64,000 nucleotides of DNA, from the NCBI GenBank assembly GCA_905214875.1, contig CAJMNR010000012.1, positions 13,123 through 77,122 of the forward strand, read 5' to 3'. The stretch's first letter is position 1; each line of letters begins with the position of its first letter. The notes under the pieces are model-generated. The model was not told where the DNA came from. It made no database searches and saw only the letters and a list, made by a program, of their open reading frames with translations. Below are positions 54,950 to 63,161 of this stretch, in pieces. The stretch comes from an uncultured bacterium. Its GTDB lineage: Bacteria; Bacillota; Clostridia; Lachnospirales; Lachnospiraceae. Position numbers and translations under genes: made by a program.

Positions 54950-56185
54950 ATGAAAGCTGAAAAAGCGGAGCAACTCTTGCAAGAAGCAAGGAGTTACGAA
55001 GATCAGTTAGTCCAGATGAGACGTTATCTGCATACCCATCCAGAAACAGGTTTTGATCTGACCGAAACACTGGCATTCGTAAAAAAAGAACTCACTGAAA
55101 TGGGTTATGAACCAAAAGAATGTGGAAAAGCCGGTCTGACGGTCCTTGCCGGGGGCAAGAAACCAGGAAAAGTATTTCTGATTCGTGGAGACATGGATGC
55201 ACTCCCTATACACGAAGAAGCAGACGTTGATTTTCCATCTATGAATGAAAACATGCATGCCTGTGGACATGACATGCACACCACCATGATGCTTGGCGCC
55301 GCACGGCTATTAAAAGCACATGAAGAGGAAATTGAAGGAACCGTAAAGCTGGATTTCCAACCGGCAGAGGAAATTTTTGAAGGCTCTCATGACATGATTG
55401 AAGCAGGCTTGTTAAAGAATCCTGATGTAGATGCTGCCCTTATGATACATGTCATGGCAGGAATGCCTATGGCTGCCGGAACGGTGGTAGTCAGTGACGG
55501 AGGTGTCAGTGCTCCGGCTGCAGATTATTTCAAAATTCTAGTTCAAGGAAAAGGCTGCCACGGATCCATGCCAAATAACGGCGTAGACCCAATAAATGCG
55601 GCAGCACATATCATAACGGCACTCCAAGAAATTCATGCAAGAGAATTAGCATTGGTGGATGAGGCTGTGCTGACCATCGGATCAATTCATGGCGGAACCG
55701 CACCCAATGTCATTCCTGATACCGTAGAATTGAACGGTAGCATTCGTACATATGATGAAGACGTAAGAAGCTTCTTAAAAAACAGAATAACCGAGATTGC
55801 ACAGACAATCGCTACTGCCTTCCGAGCAGAGGCAGAGGTCAGCTTCGGAAGCGGCTGTCCTACCCTGGTCAATGACAATGACTTATCTGCATGCACCACT
55901 AAGTATGTTAAGGAACTGCTTGGTCCCACAAAAGCATTTACTGCAGGTCAGTTAAATGCCATGTCCGGCTCTGGTAAAGCCCCTAAGACTGCAGGCTCTG
56001 AAGATTTTGCCTATGTGAGTCAAAAGGTTCCTTCCATCATGCTTGCACTAGCTGCTGGTCATCCAGAAAAAGGCTACTTCTATCCACAGCACCATCCAAA
56101 GGTAAAATTTGACGAGGAAGTACTTCCGAGTGGAAGCGCCGTCTATGCATACACTGCCATGCGCTGGCTCGAAGAACATAAATAG
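54950..56185 (+). CDS. M20-family amidohydrolase (hippurate hydrolase-like)
   Basis: A 411-residue di-metal peptidase/aminoacylase of the M20D type. Metal ligands are visible: the Cys/His of ACGHDMHT, the glutamate pair in QPAEEIFEG, the histidine of MIHVMAG and a late histidine in QHHPKVKF; RGDMDALPI is the family phrase. Relatives hydrolyse N-acyl amino acids (for example benzoylglycine to glycine), indole-acetyl-amino acids or N-acetyl-diaminopimelate. As first gene of an operon with lipoate ligases and beside the glycine cleavage operon, it may release glycine or lipoate from an imported conjugate. That is inference. No signal peptide; cytosolic. Confidence 0.9.
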   Translation: MKAEKAEQLLQEARSYEDQLVQMRRYLHTHPETGFDLTETLAFVKKELTEMGYEPKECGKAGLTVLAGGKKPGKVFLIRGDMDALPIHEEADVDFPSMNENMHACGHDMHTTMMLGAARLLKAHEEEIEGTVKLDFQPAEEIFEGSHDMIEAGLLKNPDVDAALMIHVMAGMPMAAGTVVVSDGGVSAPAADYFKILVQGKGCHGSMPNNGVDPINAAAHIITALQEIHARELALVDEAVLTIGSIHGGTAPNVIPDTVELNGSIRTYDEDVRSFLKNRITEIAQTIATAFRAEAEVSFGSGCPTLVNDNDLSACTTKYVKELLGPTKAFTAGQLNAMSGSGKAPKTAGSEDFAYVSQKVPSIMLALAAGHPEKGYFYPQHHPKVKFDEEVLPSGSAVYAYTAMRWLEEHK

Positions 56186-56230
56186 CACAAGCTTTTAAAT
56201 AAATAACGAAAAGAAAGAGAGGTAACAATT

Positions 56231-56950
56231 ATGACTACAATGAAAGATATTATTTCAAGTCCTTTGCTGCTTGCTCTGGTAGCAATTGGACTCCTTTACA
56301 TCGTGGGATTTTCGCTGATTCATTTAAAGAAATCATACACACGCTGCCTGGAAATGGGAATTACGAAGCAAGACCTTCACAAGGTAATTAAGTCGAGCCT
56401 TGTATTCTCCATCGTTCCGAGTTTATCCATCGTTGTCGGATTATTTACATTAATCTCCGTGTTGGGTGTGGTATGGTCCTGGTGGAGACTTTCCGTAATC
56501 GGTTCCCTATCCTACGAATCATTAATTTCTAGCAGTGTTGCATCTGCGCTCAAGTTTTCAAGCAGTGCGGAAATGCTGTCAAAAGCAAGCGGAAGCCAAT
56601 TTGGTGTCGTTATGATTCTTATGAGTATCGGTATGTTAAGCGGCTTCTGCGTCCTGCTTCCTTTTGGTAAAAAGCTTTCTATGAGCGTAAGCAAATCCGA
56701 AAACTCCAGCAGCTGGAAATATGTATTAAGCGGTACCTTCATGCTTTGTCTGTTCGCCGTTTATATTCCAGTACTTCTAATCGGAGATACGATCCAGGCT
56801 GCAGTCATGCTGACCGGCTTAGTAATTGCCGTCATTCTTGGTGTTCTTGCTCAGAAACCGAAGCTGAAATGGCTAAATGATTTTATTATGGCATTTTCCA
56901 TGATTGGCGGTATGATATCTTCCGTCTTCTGGACAAGCTTATTGCAATAA
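56231..56950 (+). CDS. DUF5058 integral membrane protein
   Basis: A 239-residue protein with five to six hydrophobic segments. The phrases SPLLLALVAIGLLYIVG, SSLVFSIVPSLSIVVGLF and WWRLSVIGSLSYE match DUF5058, a family usually next to an M20 amidohydrolase and a second membrane protein. It is thought to be half of a transporter, but this has not been shown. Gap of 45 bp to the amidohydrolase and 21 bp to the partner suggests one transcript. Inferred role: uptake of the amidohydrolase substrate. Confidence 0.85.
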   Translation: MTTMKDIISSPLLLALVAIGLLYIVGFSLIHLKKSYTRCLEMGITKQDLHKVIKSSLVFSIVPSLSIVVGLFTLISVLGVVWSWWRLSVIGSLSYESLISSSVASALKFSSSAEMLSKASGSQFGVVMILMSIGMLSGFCVLLPFGKKLSMSVSKSENSSSWKYVLSGTFMLCLFAVYIPVLLIGDTIQAAVMLTGLVIAVILGVLAQKPKLKWLNDFIMAFSMIGGMISSVFWTSLLQ

Positions 56951-56971
56951 ATAATGAAAGGAGCATTTAAT

Positions 56972-57742
56972 ATGGCTAAAAAAACAAAAAAGAATATAGT
57001 AATGGACCCATTTCAGTCATGGTGCCACAAATGGAGCCGCATTGGTACAGTAATCTTATTAGTTTATATGATCGCACTTCCTTTTATCGTACTTGCCTAT
57101 TATGACTGCATTCCTTCCTTCGGCGAAGTCATCAACGTGTATACCATCAGTATTTTAATGATTTATATCCCGGTAGGAATTTCCGAGGCACTCAGCTACA
57201 CTCCGATTCTCGGTTCCTCTTCCTATCTGACTTTTTTAACCGGTAATATTATGAACTTAAAGCTTCCTTGTGCAGTCAATGCCATGAAGCTGGCAAAAAA
57301 AGAGGCAAATACACCAGAGGGCGAAGCAATTTCCTGCGTTGCCGTATCTGTGTCTTCCATTATGACCGTTGTTATCCTTGCATTGGCAGCGCTCTTAAGT
57401 ACCCAGATCAGTCCTTTATTTGAACTTCCAGCAGTAAAGACTGCTTCTAACTACCTGATTCCTGCGTTATTCGGTTCACTTACCTTAGGCTTATTCTCAA
57501 GCACCAAATCTGGTAAGAAAGTAGTGAAAAACGGTATCGCAGGTGTTATTCCAGTACTTATCATCGTAGCTTTATTAGCTCTTTTTGTACGTATCACAAG
57601 CGGCGGTTCTTTATTCGGAATGGTTGGCTTCTTGATTTTATTCATGCTTCCGGTTGCCCTTATTTCTTCCCGTATCATGTGGAAAAAAGGTATCATTAAA
57701 GTCGTTGAAAATGATGATTCTACAACGGAACAAAACGAGTAG
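56972..57742 (+). CDS. Membrane partner of the DUF5058 protein
   Basis: A 256-residue integral membrane protein with about six to seven hydrophobic segments. A cytosolic N-terminus (MAKKTKKNIVMDPFQSWCHKWSR) is followed by segments at about 35-55, 65-85, 90-110, 130-150, 165-185, 200-220 and 225-245. The short charged tail contains ENDDSTTEQNE. I do not recognise a named family. Start chosen at ATG 56972, after AAAGGAG, not ATG 56954, which overlaps that site. By position it forms a two-component permease with the DUF5058 protein. Confidence 0.8.
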   Translation: MAKKTKKNIVMDPFQSWCHKWSRIGTVILLVYMIALPFIVLAYYDCIPSFGEVINVYTISILMIYIPVGISEALSYTPILGSSSYLTFLTGNIMNLKLPCAVNAMKLAKKEANTPEGEAISCVAVSVSSIMTVVILALAALLSTQISPLFELPAVKTASNYLIPALFGSLTLGLFSSTKSGKKVVKNGIAGVIPVLIIVALLALFVRITSGGSLFGMVGFLILFMLPVALISSRIMWKKGIIKVVENDDSTTEQNE

Positions 57743-57760
57743 TTTTGGGAGGGCTCTACC

Positions 57761-58681
57761 ATGCAATACATAGAGATGAACAGCAATGACATTTTTCTCA
57801 ATCTTGCCATAGAAGAATATGTGTTTCATCATTTTACGGATGATTCCTATCTTCTTCTTTACAAAAATGATAATGCCATCGTGCTTGGCAAATATCAGAA
57901 TATCTATCAGGAAATCAATGTACCTGCCGCAGAAACTGCCGGGATTAAAATTGCCAGACGTATTAGCGGCGGTGGTACGGTTTTTCACGATCACGGCAAT
58001 CTGAACTATTCTTTTATTGCTGAAAATAAAAAAGCCAATCCTCTTTGCTATGATGATTTCCTCTTTCCTGTCATCGATGCCCTTCACTCTATGGGCATCG
58101 ATGCGAAAAAGCGGAATGCCTGCGACATTGTCATCGGAGATCTTAAGATCTCCGGCAATGCCCAGTCTGTCCGTGGAAACCGGGTTCTGCACCACGGCAC
58201 TTTGCTTTTTGATTCGGATATGGAAAAGCTCCATCGTCTGTTAAAGGTTACAGATGCCGTCATAGAATCCAAAGCGGTTGCCTCGAACCCCTCCCCCGTG
58301 ACAAATATCCGAAAACATGTAAAGGATCCTTCCATGACGATAGAGGATTTTCAGGCAGCTCTTCTTTCGCATATCTTTCCGTCAGGCATTTCTTGTCGAA
58401 CACTAACTGAGGAGGATATGCAGCAAATCCATCATCTGCGCGATACAAAATATAATACCTGGGAATGGAACTGGGGAAAATCTCCGCGTTTTACCCTGCG
58501 TAGAAATGACATGGAACTCTCTGTAGATCACGGTATCATCACACGCTGTTTTATTCCTGCTATCTCTTCTATAGCAGCAGATGCCCTATTGGGTCAGCGT
58601 TATGGATACCAGAATCTGCTTAGCATTCTATTACCGTTTTATCCTAATGATGCGGAAACGATTGTAACTCAACTATTTTAA
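57761..58681 (+). CDS. lplA: Lipoate-protein ligase A (first copy)
   Basis: Activates lipoate (or octanoate) with ATP and attaches it to a lysine of lipoyl domains. The 306 residues contain the binding loop RRISGGGTVFHDHGNLNYSF, the catalytic lysine in DLKISGNAQ and LHHGTLLFDSD. A C-terminal accessory domain (about 230-306) is present, so the enzyme can probably do both half reactions. A start ATG with GGGAGGG lies 18 bp after the membrane gene. A second ligase follows 1.1 kb downstream. Confidence 0.94.
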   Translation: MQYIEMNSNDIFLNLAIEEYVFHHFTDDSYLLLYKNDNAIVLGKYQNIYQEINVPAAETAGIKIARRISGGGTVFHDHGNLNYSFIAENKKANPLCYDDFLFPVIDALHSMGIDAKKRNACDIVIGDLKISGNAQSVRGNRVLHHGTLLFDSDMEKLHRLLKVTDAVIESKAVASNPSPVTNIRKHVKDPSMTIEDFQAALLSHIFPSGISCRTLTEEDMQQIHHLRDTKYNTWEWNWGKSPRFTLRRNDMELSVDHGIITRCFIPAISSIAADALLGQRYGYQNLLSILLPFYPNDAETIVTQLF

Positions 58682-58697
58682 GAAAGGATGAAAAATT

Positions 58698-58940
58698 ATG
58701 GAACATATGATTACTATGCCAAAGCTGTCCGCCGATATGAAAAAAGGCGTTTTGGCAGCATGGACAAAACAAAAGGGCGACACTGTAAAAAAAGGAGATG
58801 TTCTCTATGAAGTCGAGGCCGACAAAGTAGTCAGCGAAATAGAAGCTACCATGGACGGTGTCCTGACTGAGGTTTATTTTGAAGAAGGCGATGAAGTAGA
58901 TGTCGATGCACCAGTTGCTTGCATCTGCTCTGAACAATAA
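58698..58940 (+). CDS. Free-standing lipoyl-carrier domain
   Basis: An 80-residue protein that is only a biotinyl/lipoyl domain: MPKLSADMKKGVLAAW at the start, the modification hairpin EADKVVSEIEA with lysine K43, and GVLTEVYFEEGDEVDVDAPV at the end. It resembles the E2 lipoyl domain of 2-oxo acid dehydrogenases, not GcvH, yet no catalytic E2 core is attached and no E1/E2 genes are near. It lies between a ligase and lipoyl synthase, so it may be an assembly or relay carrier on which octanoyl is converted to lipoyl and passed to GcvH. That role is inferred. Confidence 0.9.
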   Translation: MEHMITMPKLSADMKKGVLAAWTKQKGDTVKKGDVLYEVEADKVVSEIEATMDGVLTEVYFEEGDEVDVDAPVACICSEQ

Positions 58941-58953
58941 GGAGATGGTTTAC

Positions 58954-59799
58954 ATGCAAGAACGAATGCCAGAATGGTTTAAAGTAAAATATAATCAAGA
59001 GGCGGTAGATGAAGTTAGCAGACTCATGGCAAAGTTAAGATTAAATACGGTCTGTAAGGAAGCAAACTGCCCGAATCTTGGAGAATGCTTTCAGAAGCAC
59101 ACTGCTACTTTCATGATCTTAGGCAGCCAGTGTACTAGAAACTGCCGCTTCTGCAATGTAGTACATGGAACACCGGAACCTGTAGATCCCGAAGAACCCA
59201 TGCATGTTGCAGAGGCCGTAAGAGATTTAAAGCTTCGCCATGTCGTTATCACTCAGGTAACCCGTGATGACCTGCCTGACGGCGGTGCCAGTCAATTTGC
59301 AAACACGGTTTCTGCGATTCGAAAGCTCTGCCCTGATGTCACAATCGAGGTCTTAATCAGTGATATGAAGGGAGACCAAACTTCCTTAGATACTGTAATT
59401 GCAGCACATCCCGAAGTCATAAACCACAATATAGAAACCATAGCTTCCCTATATCCTGCCGTCCGTCCAGGGGCAGATTATGAGAGAAGCCTCTCCGTCC
59501 TGCGCTATGTGAAAACCAAAGACAGCACCATCCTCACTAAGACAGGTATTATGCTCGGATTAGGAGAAACGAAGGAACAGGTATTACAGACTATGGATGA
59601 CGTATTGGCAACTGGCTGCGACATCTTTACCATCGGACAATATTTGCGTCCTTCTCCTGCCCATATCGAAATGAAAGAATATATTTCACCGGAAATTTTT
59701 GCAGAATATAAAGACATCGGTCTGCAAAAAGGATTCCGCTATGTTACCAGTTCCCCGTTAGTTCGCAGCTCTTACCGCGCTGCTGAAGCATTACAATAA
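58954..59799 (+). CDS. lipA: Lipoyl synthase
   Basis: Radical SAM enzyme inserting two sulfurs into a protein-bound octanoyl chain. Both clusters are visible: the auxiliary CKEANCPNLGEC (C34, C39, C45) and the SAM-cluster CTRNCRFC (C60, C64, C67). The C-terminus RSSYRAAE carries the RSSY motif whose Ser binds the auxiliary cluster. Start is ATG 58954, with AAGGAG nine bases upstream; earlier in-frame starts overlap the lipoyl-domain gene. 281 residues. No lipB (octanoyltransferase) is present, so one of the two ligases probably supplies the octanoyl substrate. Confidence 0.96.
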   Translation: MQERMPEWFKVKYNQEAVDEVSRLMAKLRLNTVCKEANCPNLGECFQKHTATFMILGSQCTRNCRFCNVVHGTPEPVDPEEPMHVAEAVRDLKLRHVVITQVTRDDLPDGGASQFANTVSAIRKLCPDVTIEVLISDMKGDQTSLDTVIAAHPEVINHNIETIASLYPAVRPGADYERSLSVLRYVKTKDSTILTKTGIMLGLGETKEQVLQTMDDVLATGCDIFTIGQYLRPSPAHIEMKEYISPEIFAEYKDIGLQKGFRYVTSSPLVRSSYRAAEALQ

Positions 59800-59810
59800 G
59801 GAGGCAATAA

Positions 59811-60797
59811 ATGATTTATATTGAAACCGGTTCTACCGATCCTTATTTTAACTTTGGCTTAGAATATTATCTAATTACGGAAAAAATGTTTGACGAACCT
59901 GTATTTCTGTTCTGGCAGACGGCACCTACCCTAATGGTCGGTAAATTTCAAAATACCTTAGAAGAAATTAATGTTGCTTATGCCAAAGAACATCAGATTC
60001 ATATTGTCAGACGCATGTCGGGCGGCGGTACAATCTATACCGATATGGGAGGATGGCAGTTCACATTTATCATACCCGGGAAAACAGAGCAGATCAGTTT
60101 CAGTGAATATATCAGCCCTGTCATTCAGGCCCTGCACGATATGGGAATCGACGGAGCTGGGTTCAACGGACGCAACGATCTGGTCATTGACGGAAAGAAA
60201 TTCTCCGGCAACGCCCAATACCTCTACAACGGTTTTACCCTGCATCATGGTTCTCTGCTCTTTGACACCAATATTGAACAAATGGTTAAAAGTACCACGG
60301 TGGATCCTTACAAAGTAATCTCTAAAGGCATCAAAAGTGTAAGGGAACGTGTGACCAATATTTCTGAACACCTTAAATCTCCCATGGACAATCAGGAATT
60401 TAAAATACGTATGGTAACTAACATCATGGGAGGCAGTGATTACAAAACCTATGACTTGACAGAAGCAGACCGCAGAAGAATCTTGGAACTTGCCCAATTA
60501 AAATTCAACAATTGGGACTGTATCTATGGCAAAAACCCCAAATGCAGCCTTACTAAGACAAAGCATCTTGCCGGCGGGAAGCTAGAGGTCTCTCTAGAGG
60601 TCTCTCACGGCATCATTCATGCCTGTGCGATCCACGGTGATTTTTTTGGTTCATTAGATATGGATGCTCTCTGTCAGGCTTTAACCGGTGTAAAATACGA
60701 AGAACAGGCAATCTCTTCTGCCATCGCCCCCTTTGATATCGAACATGGACTCTATCAGATTACCCGCTCCGAATTACTTTCCTGTATTGCTCCATAG
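59811..60797 (+). CDS. lplA: Lipoate-protein ligase A (second copy)
   Basis: A 328-residue lipoate-protein ligase with RRMSGGGTIYTDMGGWQFTF, the catalytic lysine in DGKKFSGNAQ, LHHGSLLFDTN and a complete C-terminal accessory domain from about 245. It differs strongly from the first copy in the binding loop (TDMGGW in place of HDHGNL), so the two may prefer different acyl groups or acceptor domains. It ends the operon. A conjugative-element scar begins at or inside its last codons on the other strand, and I find no clear terminator for it. Confidence 0.94.
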   Translation: MIYIETGSTDPYFNFGLEYYLITEKMFDEPVFLFWQTAPTLMVGKFQNTLEEINVAYAKEHQIHIVRRMSGGGTIYTDMGGWQFTFIIPGKTEQISFSEYISPVIQALHDMGIDGAGFNGRNDLVIDGKKFSGNAQYLYNGFTLHHGSLLFDTNIEQMVKSTTVDPYKVISKGIKSVRERVTNISEHLKSPMDNQEFKIRMVTNIMGGSDYKTYDLTEADRRRILELAQLKFNNWDCIYGKNPKCSLTKTKHLAGGKLEVSLEVSHGIIHACAIHGDFFGSLDMDALCQALTGVKYEEQAISSAIAPFDIEHGLYQITRSELLSCIAP

Positions 60798-60921
60798 ACA
60801 GATTTAAAATATCTGCTACTTTATCATTTATATAATTAAATAATCCAGAAAGATTACTGATAATTCTACTCTCTAAAACTTCTTTGATCCAATCCGTAAT
60901 GCCATCCCAGATAAACTCCAT
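60760..60921 (-). pseudogene. VirB6-like conjugation gene fragment
   Basis: Behind a perfect AAGGAGG site an ATG (60921) begins EFIWDGITDWIKEVLESR and NLSGLFNYINDKVADI, the N-terminus of the TrbL/VirB6-like membrane protein of Tn1549/Tn916-type conjugative elements. Similarity fades near the lplA stop and the frame ends after 53 codons inside lplA sequence. It is a truncated relic from an excised or deleted element. Confidence 0.72.
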
Positions 60922-60994
60922 TTACGAACCTCCTTCCACACTTCCTCCCTAAAAACAAGGAGAGGAAGTTGGATTTCATTATCCCAGATAAGAA

Positions 60995-61114
60995 TTAGCC
61001 AAATAATCCTTTTAATAATGGGACTACAGTGGTACCGATTATCGCAACACCACCGCCTGCCATAAGCTGTTTCATACCTTGTGATTTTGCACCAGGGTTA
61101 TCATTTTCATAAAG
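60995..61114 (-). pseudogene. Maff2-family conjugation gene fragment
   Basis: Encodes YENDNPGAKSQGMKQLMAGGG and a hydrophobic tail ending LLKGLFG. This is the second half of the small Maff2 membrane protein that precedes the VirB6-like gene in Tn1549-type elements. The first half is replaced at about 61115 by a terminator hairpin belonging to the GNAT gene. Gene order relative to the VirB6-like fragment is preserved. Confidence 0.75.
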
Positions 61115-61147
61115 AAAACCACTGTAGTTTTCACATTTTTACAGTGG
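61112..61147 (-). terminator. Terminator of the GNAT gene
   Basis: CCACTGTA...TACAGTGG stem followed by UUUUCUUU on the minus strand. It sits at the junction with the Maff2 fragment. Confidence 0.7.
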
Positions 61148-61265
61148 CTAAAAACTTTATTCTCTATTCTGTTTTACTTCAGCAAATTGGAATCTGTCGA
61201 ATTCCTTTATGTAGAAAAATATTATTTTTGCCTCCGTGCATTTCTTAAAAAACTATGATTTGTCC

Positions 61266-61685
61266 CTAAAAAATGCACATACAACTGTTTTTATATTCAC
61301 CAAATCCAAATTGAGAATACAAGCCTTGTGCATCATCTGTCAGTAAAATACCATGTAGTCCTTTCAGCCTGTCTTCTTGATTGGTAATCCAGCCAACAAG
61401 CATTTTCCCCAAACCTTTTCCTCTATATTTTTCATCAACGATTACATCACATAAATAGTATACGGTTGTATAATCTGTAACCACCCTGGCAAATGCAACC
61501 ATTCCATCTGTCTCCCTATCAAATATAGCAAAACATATTGAGTGTTCTACGGATTTTTTAATTACTTCTATCGTTCTGTCCTTTGCCCAATAGGACTGTG
61601 ATAATAGTTTCCTTATTTCCTCACAACGTTCTTTGATGATTTCATTGTCATCTGTCATGCGCCAATTTTGTTTATCTATTACCAT
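61266..61685 (-). CDS. GNAT-family N-acetyltransferase
   Basis: A 139-residue acetyltransferase. The acetyl-CoA-binding turn YRGKGLGKMLVGWI is preceded by VYYLCDVIVDEK and followed by GILLTDDAQGLYSQFGF, the normal GNAT order. The acceptor substrate is unknown. Start is ATG 61685, with AAGGAGG ten bases upstream; the longer reading from 61742 has no ribosome site. It lies between conjugative-element relics and may be cargo. Confidence 0.92.
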   Translation of the reverse strand: MVIDKQNWRMTDDNEIIKERCEEIRKLLSQSYWAKDRTIEVIKKSVEHSICFAIFDRETDGMVAFARVVTDYTTVYYLCDVIVDEKYRGKGLGKMLVGWITNQEDRLKGLHGILLTDDAQGLYSQFGFGEYKNSCMCIF

Positions 61686-61755
61686 GTTCTCTACCTCCTT
61701 GAAAGCTTCTAATTTGTTGCTCTTAATTATACATAACCCCATTTCAAAAATCCAC

Positions 61756-61833
61756 TTATTTCGTCACCCCATACGTTGTTCCGTCTATCTGCTTCCTGAG
61801 TGCTACCGGTGTGTACGTTTTTGTTTTCTCCAT
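61756..61833 (-). pseudogene. TnpW-like fragment of a Tn1549-type element
   Basis: After AAAAAAAGGAG an ATG (61833) opens 25 codons reading MEKTKTYTPVALRKQIDGTTYGV and then TAA. This resembles the N-terminus of transposon-encoded TnpW-type proteins (YxPVxLxKxIGSTTYxV). The remainder is missing. Confidence 0.55.
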
Positions 61834-61953
61834 TTTGTGTTCTCCTTTTTTTAATGCCCGATAAGGAAGAATAACACTATTCCTTCCTACCTAAATACTA
61901 GCAACGCACTTTGCGCCTTAGTTACAAGGTCTTGGATAAGTTTCGTAAAGTGT

Positions 61954-62097
61954 GATCCATTACATCCGTATGCCTTTAAATATGGTCATACAAATGGACC
62001 AACAGAAGGGTACAATAACAAGATAAAAGTCTTAAAACGGGTTAGCTTTGGTGTTCTGAACTTTGAACGTTTTAGGATAAGAAATCTTCATTCTTCA
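61954..62097 (+). pseudogene. ISL3-family transposase C-terminal fragment
   Basis: The plus-strand frame contains GHTNGPTEGYNNKIKVLKRVSFG, the end of the ISL3 DDE domain with the catalytic Glu in TEGYNNKIK, then NFERFRIR. No upstream transposase sequence remains in frame. Confidence 0.82.
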
Positions 62098-62164
62098 AAT
62101 AACATTTTATATTTTAAAACATTTGTTAATCGTAATACTTTAATAGTAATACTAATTCAAATTC

Positions 62165-63070
62165 TTATAACATTTCTGGTTTTGTTATTTCCTTTATCCT
62201 TCTTCCAATCCTTGCATACTCAGAAAATAATGGCCATGCAAATACTATTCCTATTAATATAAATGCATCATTCAAATTCTTATAAGTATCCCCATCTACA
62301 TTTAAATAATAGCAACCTATTAGATTTCCAAACAATCCAATAAGAAAACCTATTATTAAAAATGAGTCTACCTTGATTATTACTCTTTTATAGCAATCCA
62401 TATTCTCATAAAAGTTTGAAAGTTTTCGATTAATTCTGTGAATTGCTATACTAAATATAAATATCTTTAATACTGCACTTTCCATAGATAATGCGTCATT
62501 TACTATGTATATTGAAAACAAATATAACCACACACCAATATAGCTTATCGAATCCGACAAAGTATCAAAATTTTTCTTTTCCCATTCAGTTATTGGTGTA
62601 GGCAAGAAATTATCATTTTTCATTTGAATTTTTTTTGATTTACTTGTTATAATAAAACCTAACGCCATATCACTAATAGTAAATACCAATACCAAATACG
62701 AAAATAATGCAAACTTACCCAATGTAATATTTATACAATAATTAACTATCATTAGTGTTCTAATTATTACCTGTATTGATACATATCGCTCGATAATCTT
62801 TTTTTCGGGACACAACCAAAAATTCCACATTCTAGATGTTATAAAAAGTAAAACACATAATATTAAAGAAATAATAGCTATTACGGATTCTAGTTTAATA
62901 CTACTTCGAATTAAACTAACTGATAATATATTTAGAAGTACAAAACAAATAGAGATGATATTATTCTTTTTAACCTCATGCTCAACTTTTTTTGCTCTGA
63001 TACTATCTACATCGTTTCGCTTTGCGATTTCCTTTAACCATAAATAAATATTGTTTAATATCTTGCTCAT
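62165..63070 (-). CDS. AT-rich membrane protein of unknown family
   Basis: A 301-residue protein with about six hydrophobic segments in pairs (near 35-75, 95-135, 165-195, 225-250, 270-290 of the mature frame). It has a charged, Lys-rich N-terminus (WLKEIAKRNDVDSIRAKKVEHEVKKN) and a central hydrophilic loop around PTPITEWEKKNFDTLSDS. I do not recognise it. Start is ATG 63070 after GAGG; a TATAAT box at 63109-63114 may be its promoter. Its base composition is more AT-rich than neighbouring genes and it is bracketed by IS fragments, so recent transfer is likely. Confidence 0.72.
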   Translation of the reverse strand: MSKILNNIYLWLKEIAKRNDVDSIRAKKVEHEVKKNNIISICFVLLNILSVSLIRSSIKLESVIAIISLILCVLLFITSRMWNFWLCPEKKIIERYVSIQVIIRTLMIVNYCINITLGKFALFSYLVLVFTISDMALGFIITSKSKKIQMKNDNFLPTPITEWEKKNFDTLSDSISYIGVWLYLFSIYIVNDALSMESAVLKIFIFSIAIHRINRKLSNFYENMDCYKRVIIKVDSFLIIGFLIGLFGNLIGCYYLNVDGDTYKNLNDAFILIGIVFAWPLFSEYARIGRRIKEITKPEML

Positions 63071-63161
63071 ATAATTAACCTCATTAATTTTATAGTTCAC
63101 ACTATAGTATTATATCTAATAACTGTAATGGTCAAGCTTTTTTGTAACACTACTGCCTAAA

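Noticed and set aside
59958..60497. 179-codon minus-strand ORF inside the second lipoate ligase
   Set aside because: Shadow of a well-conserved enzyme gene, without ribosome site or recognisable protein features.
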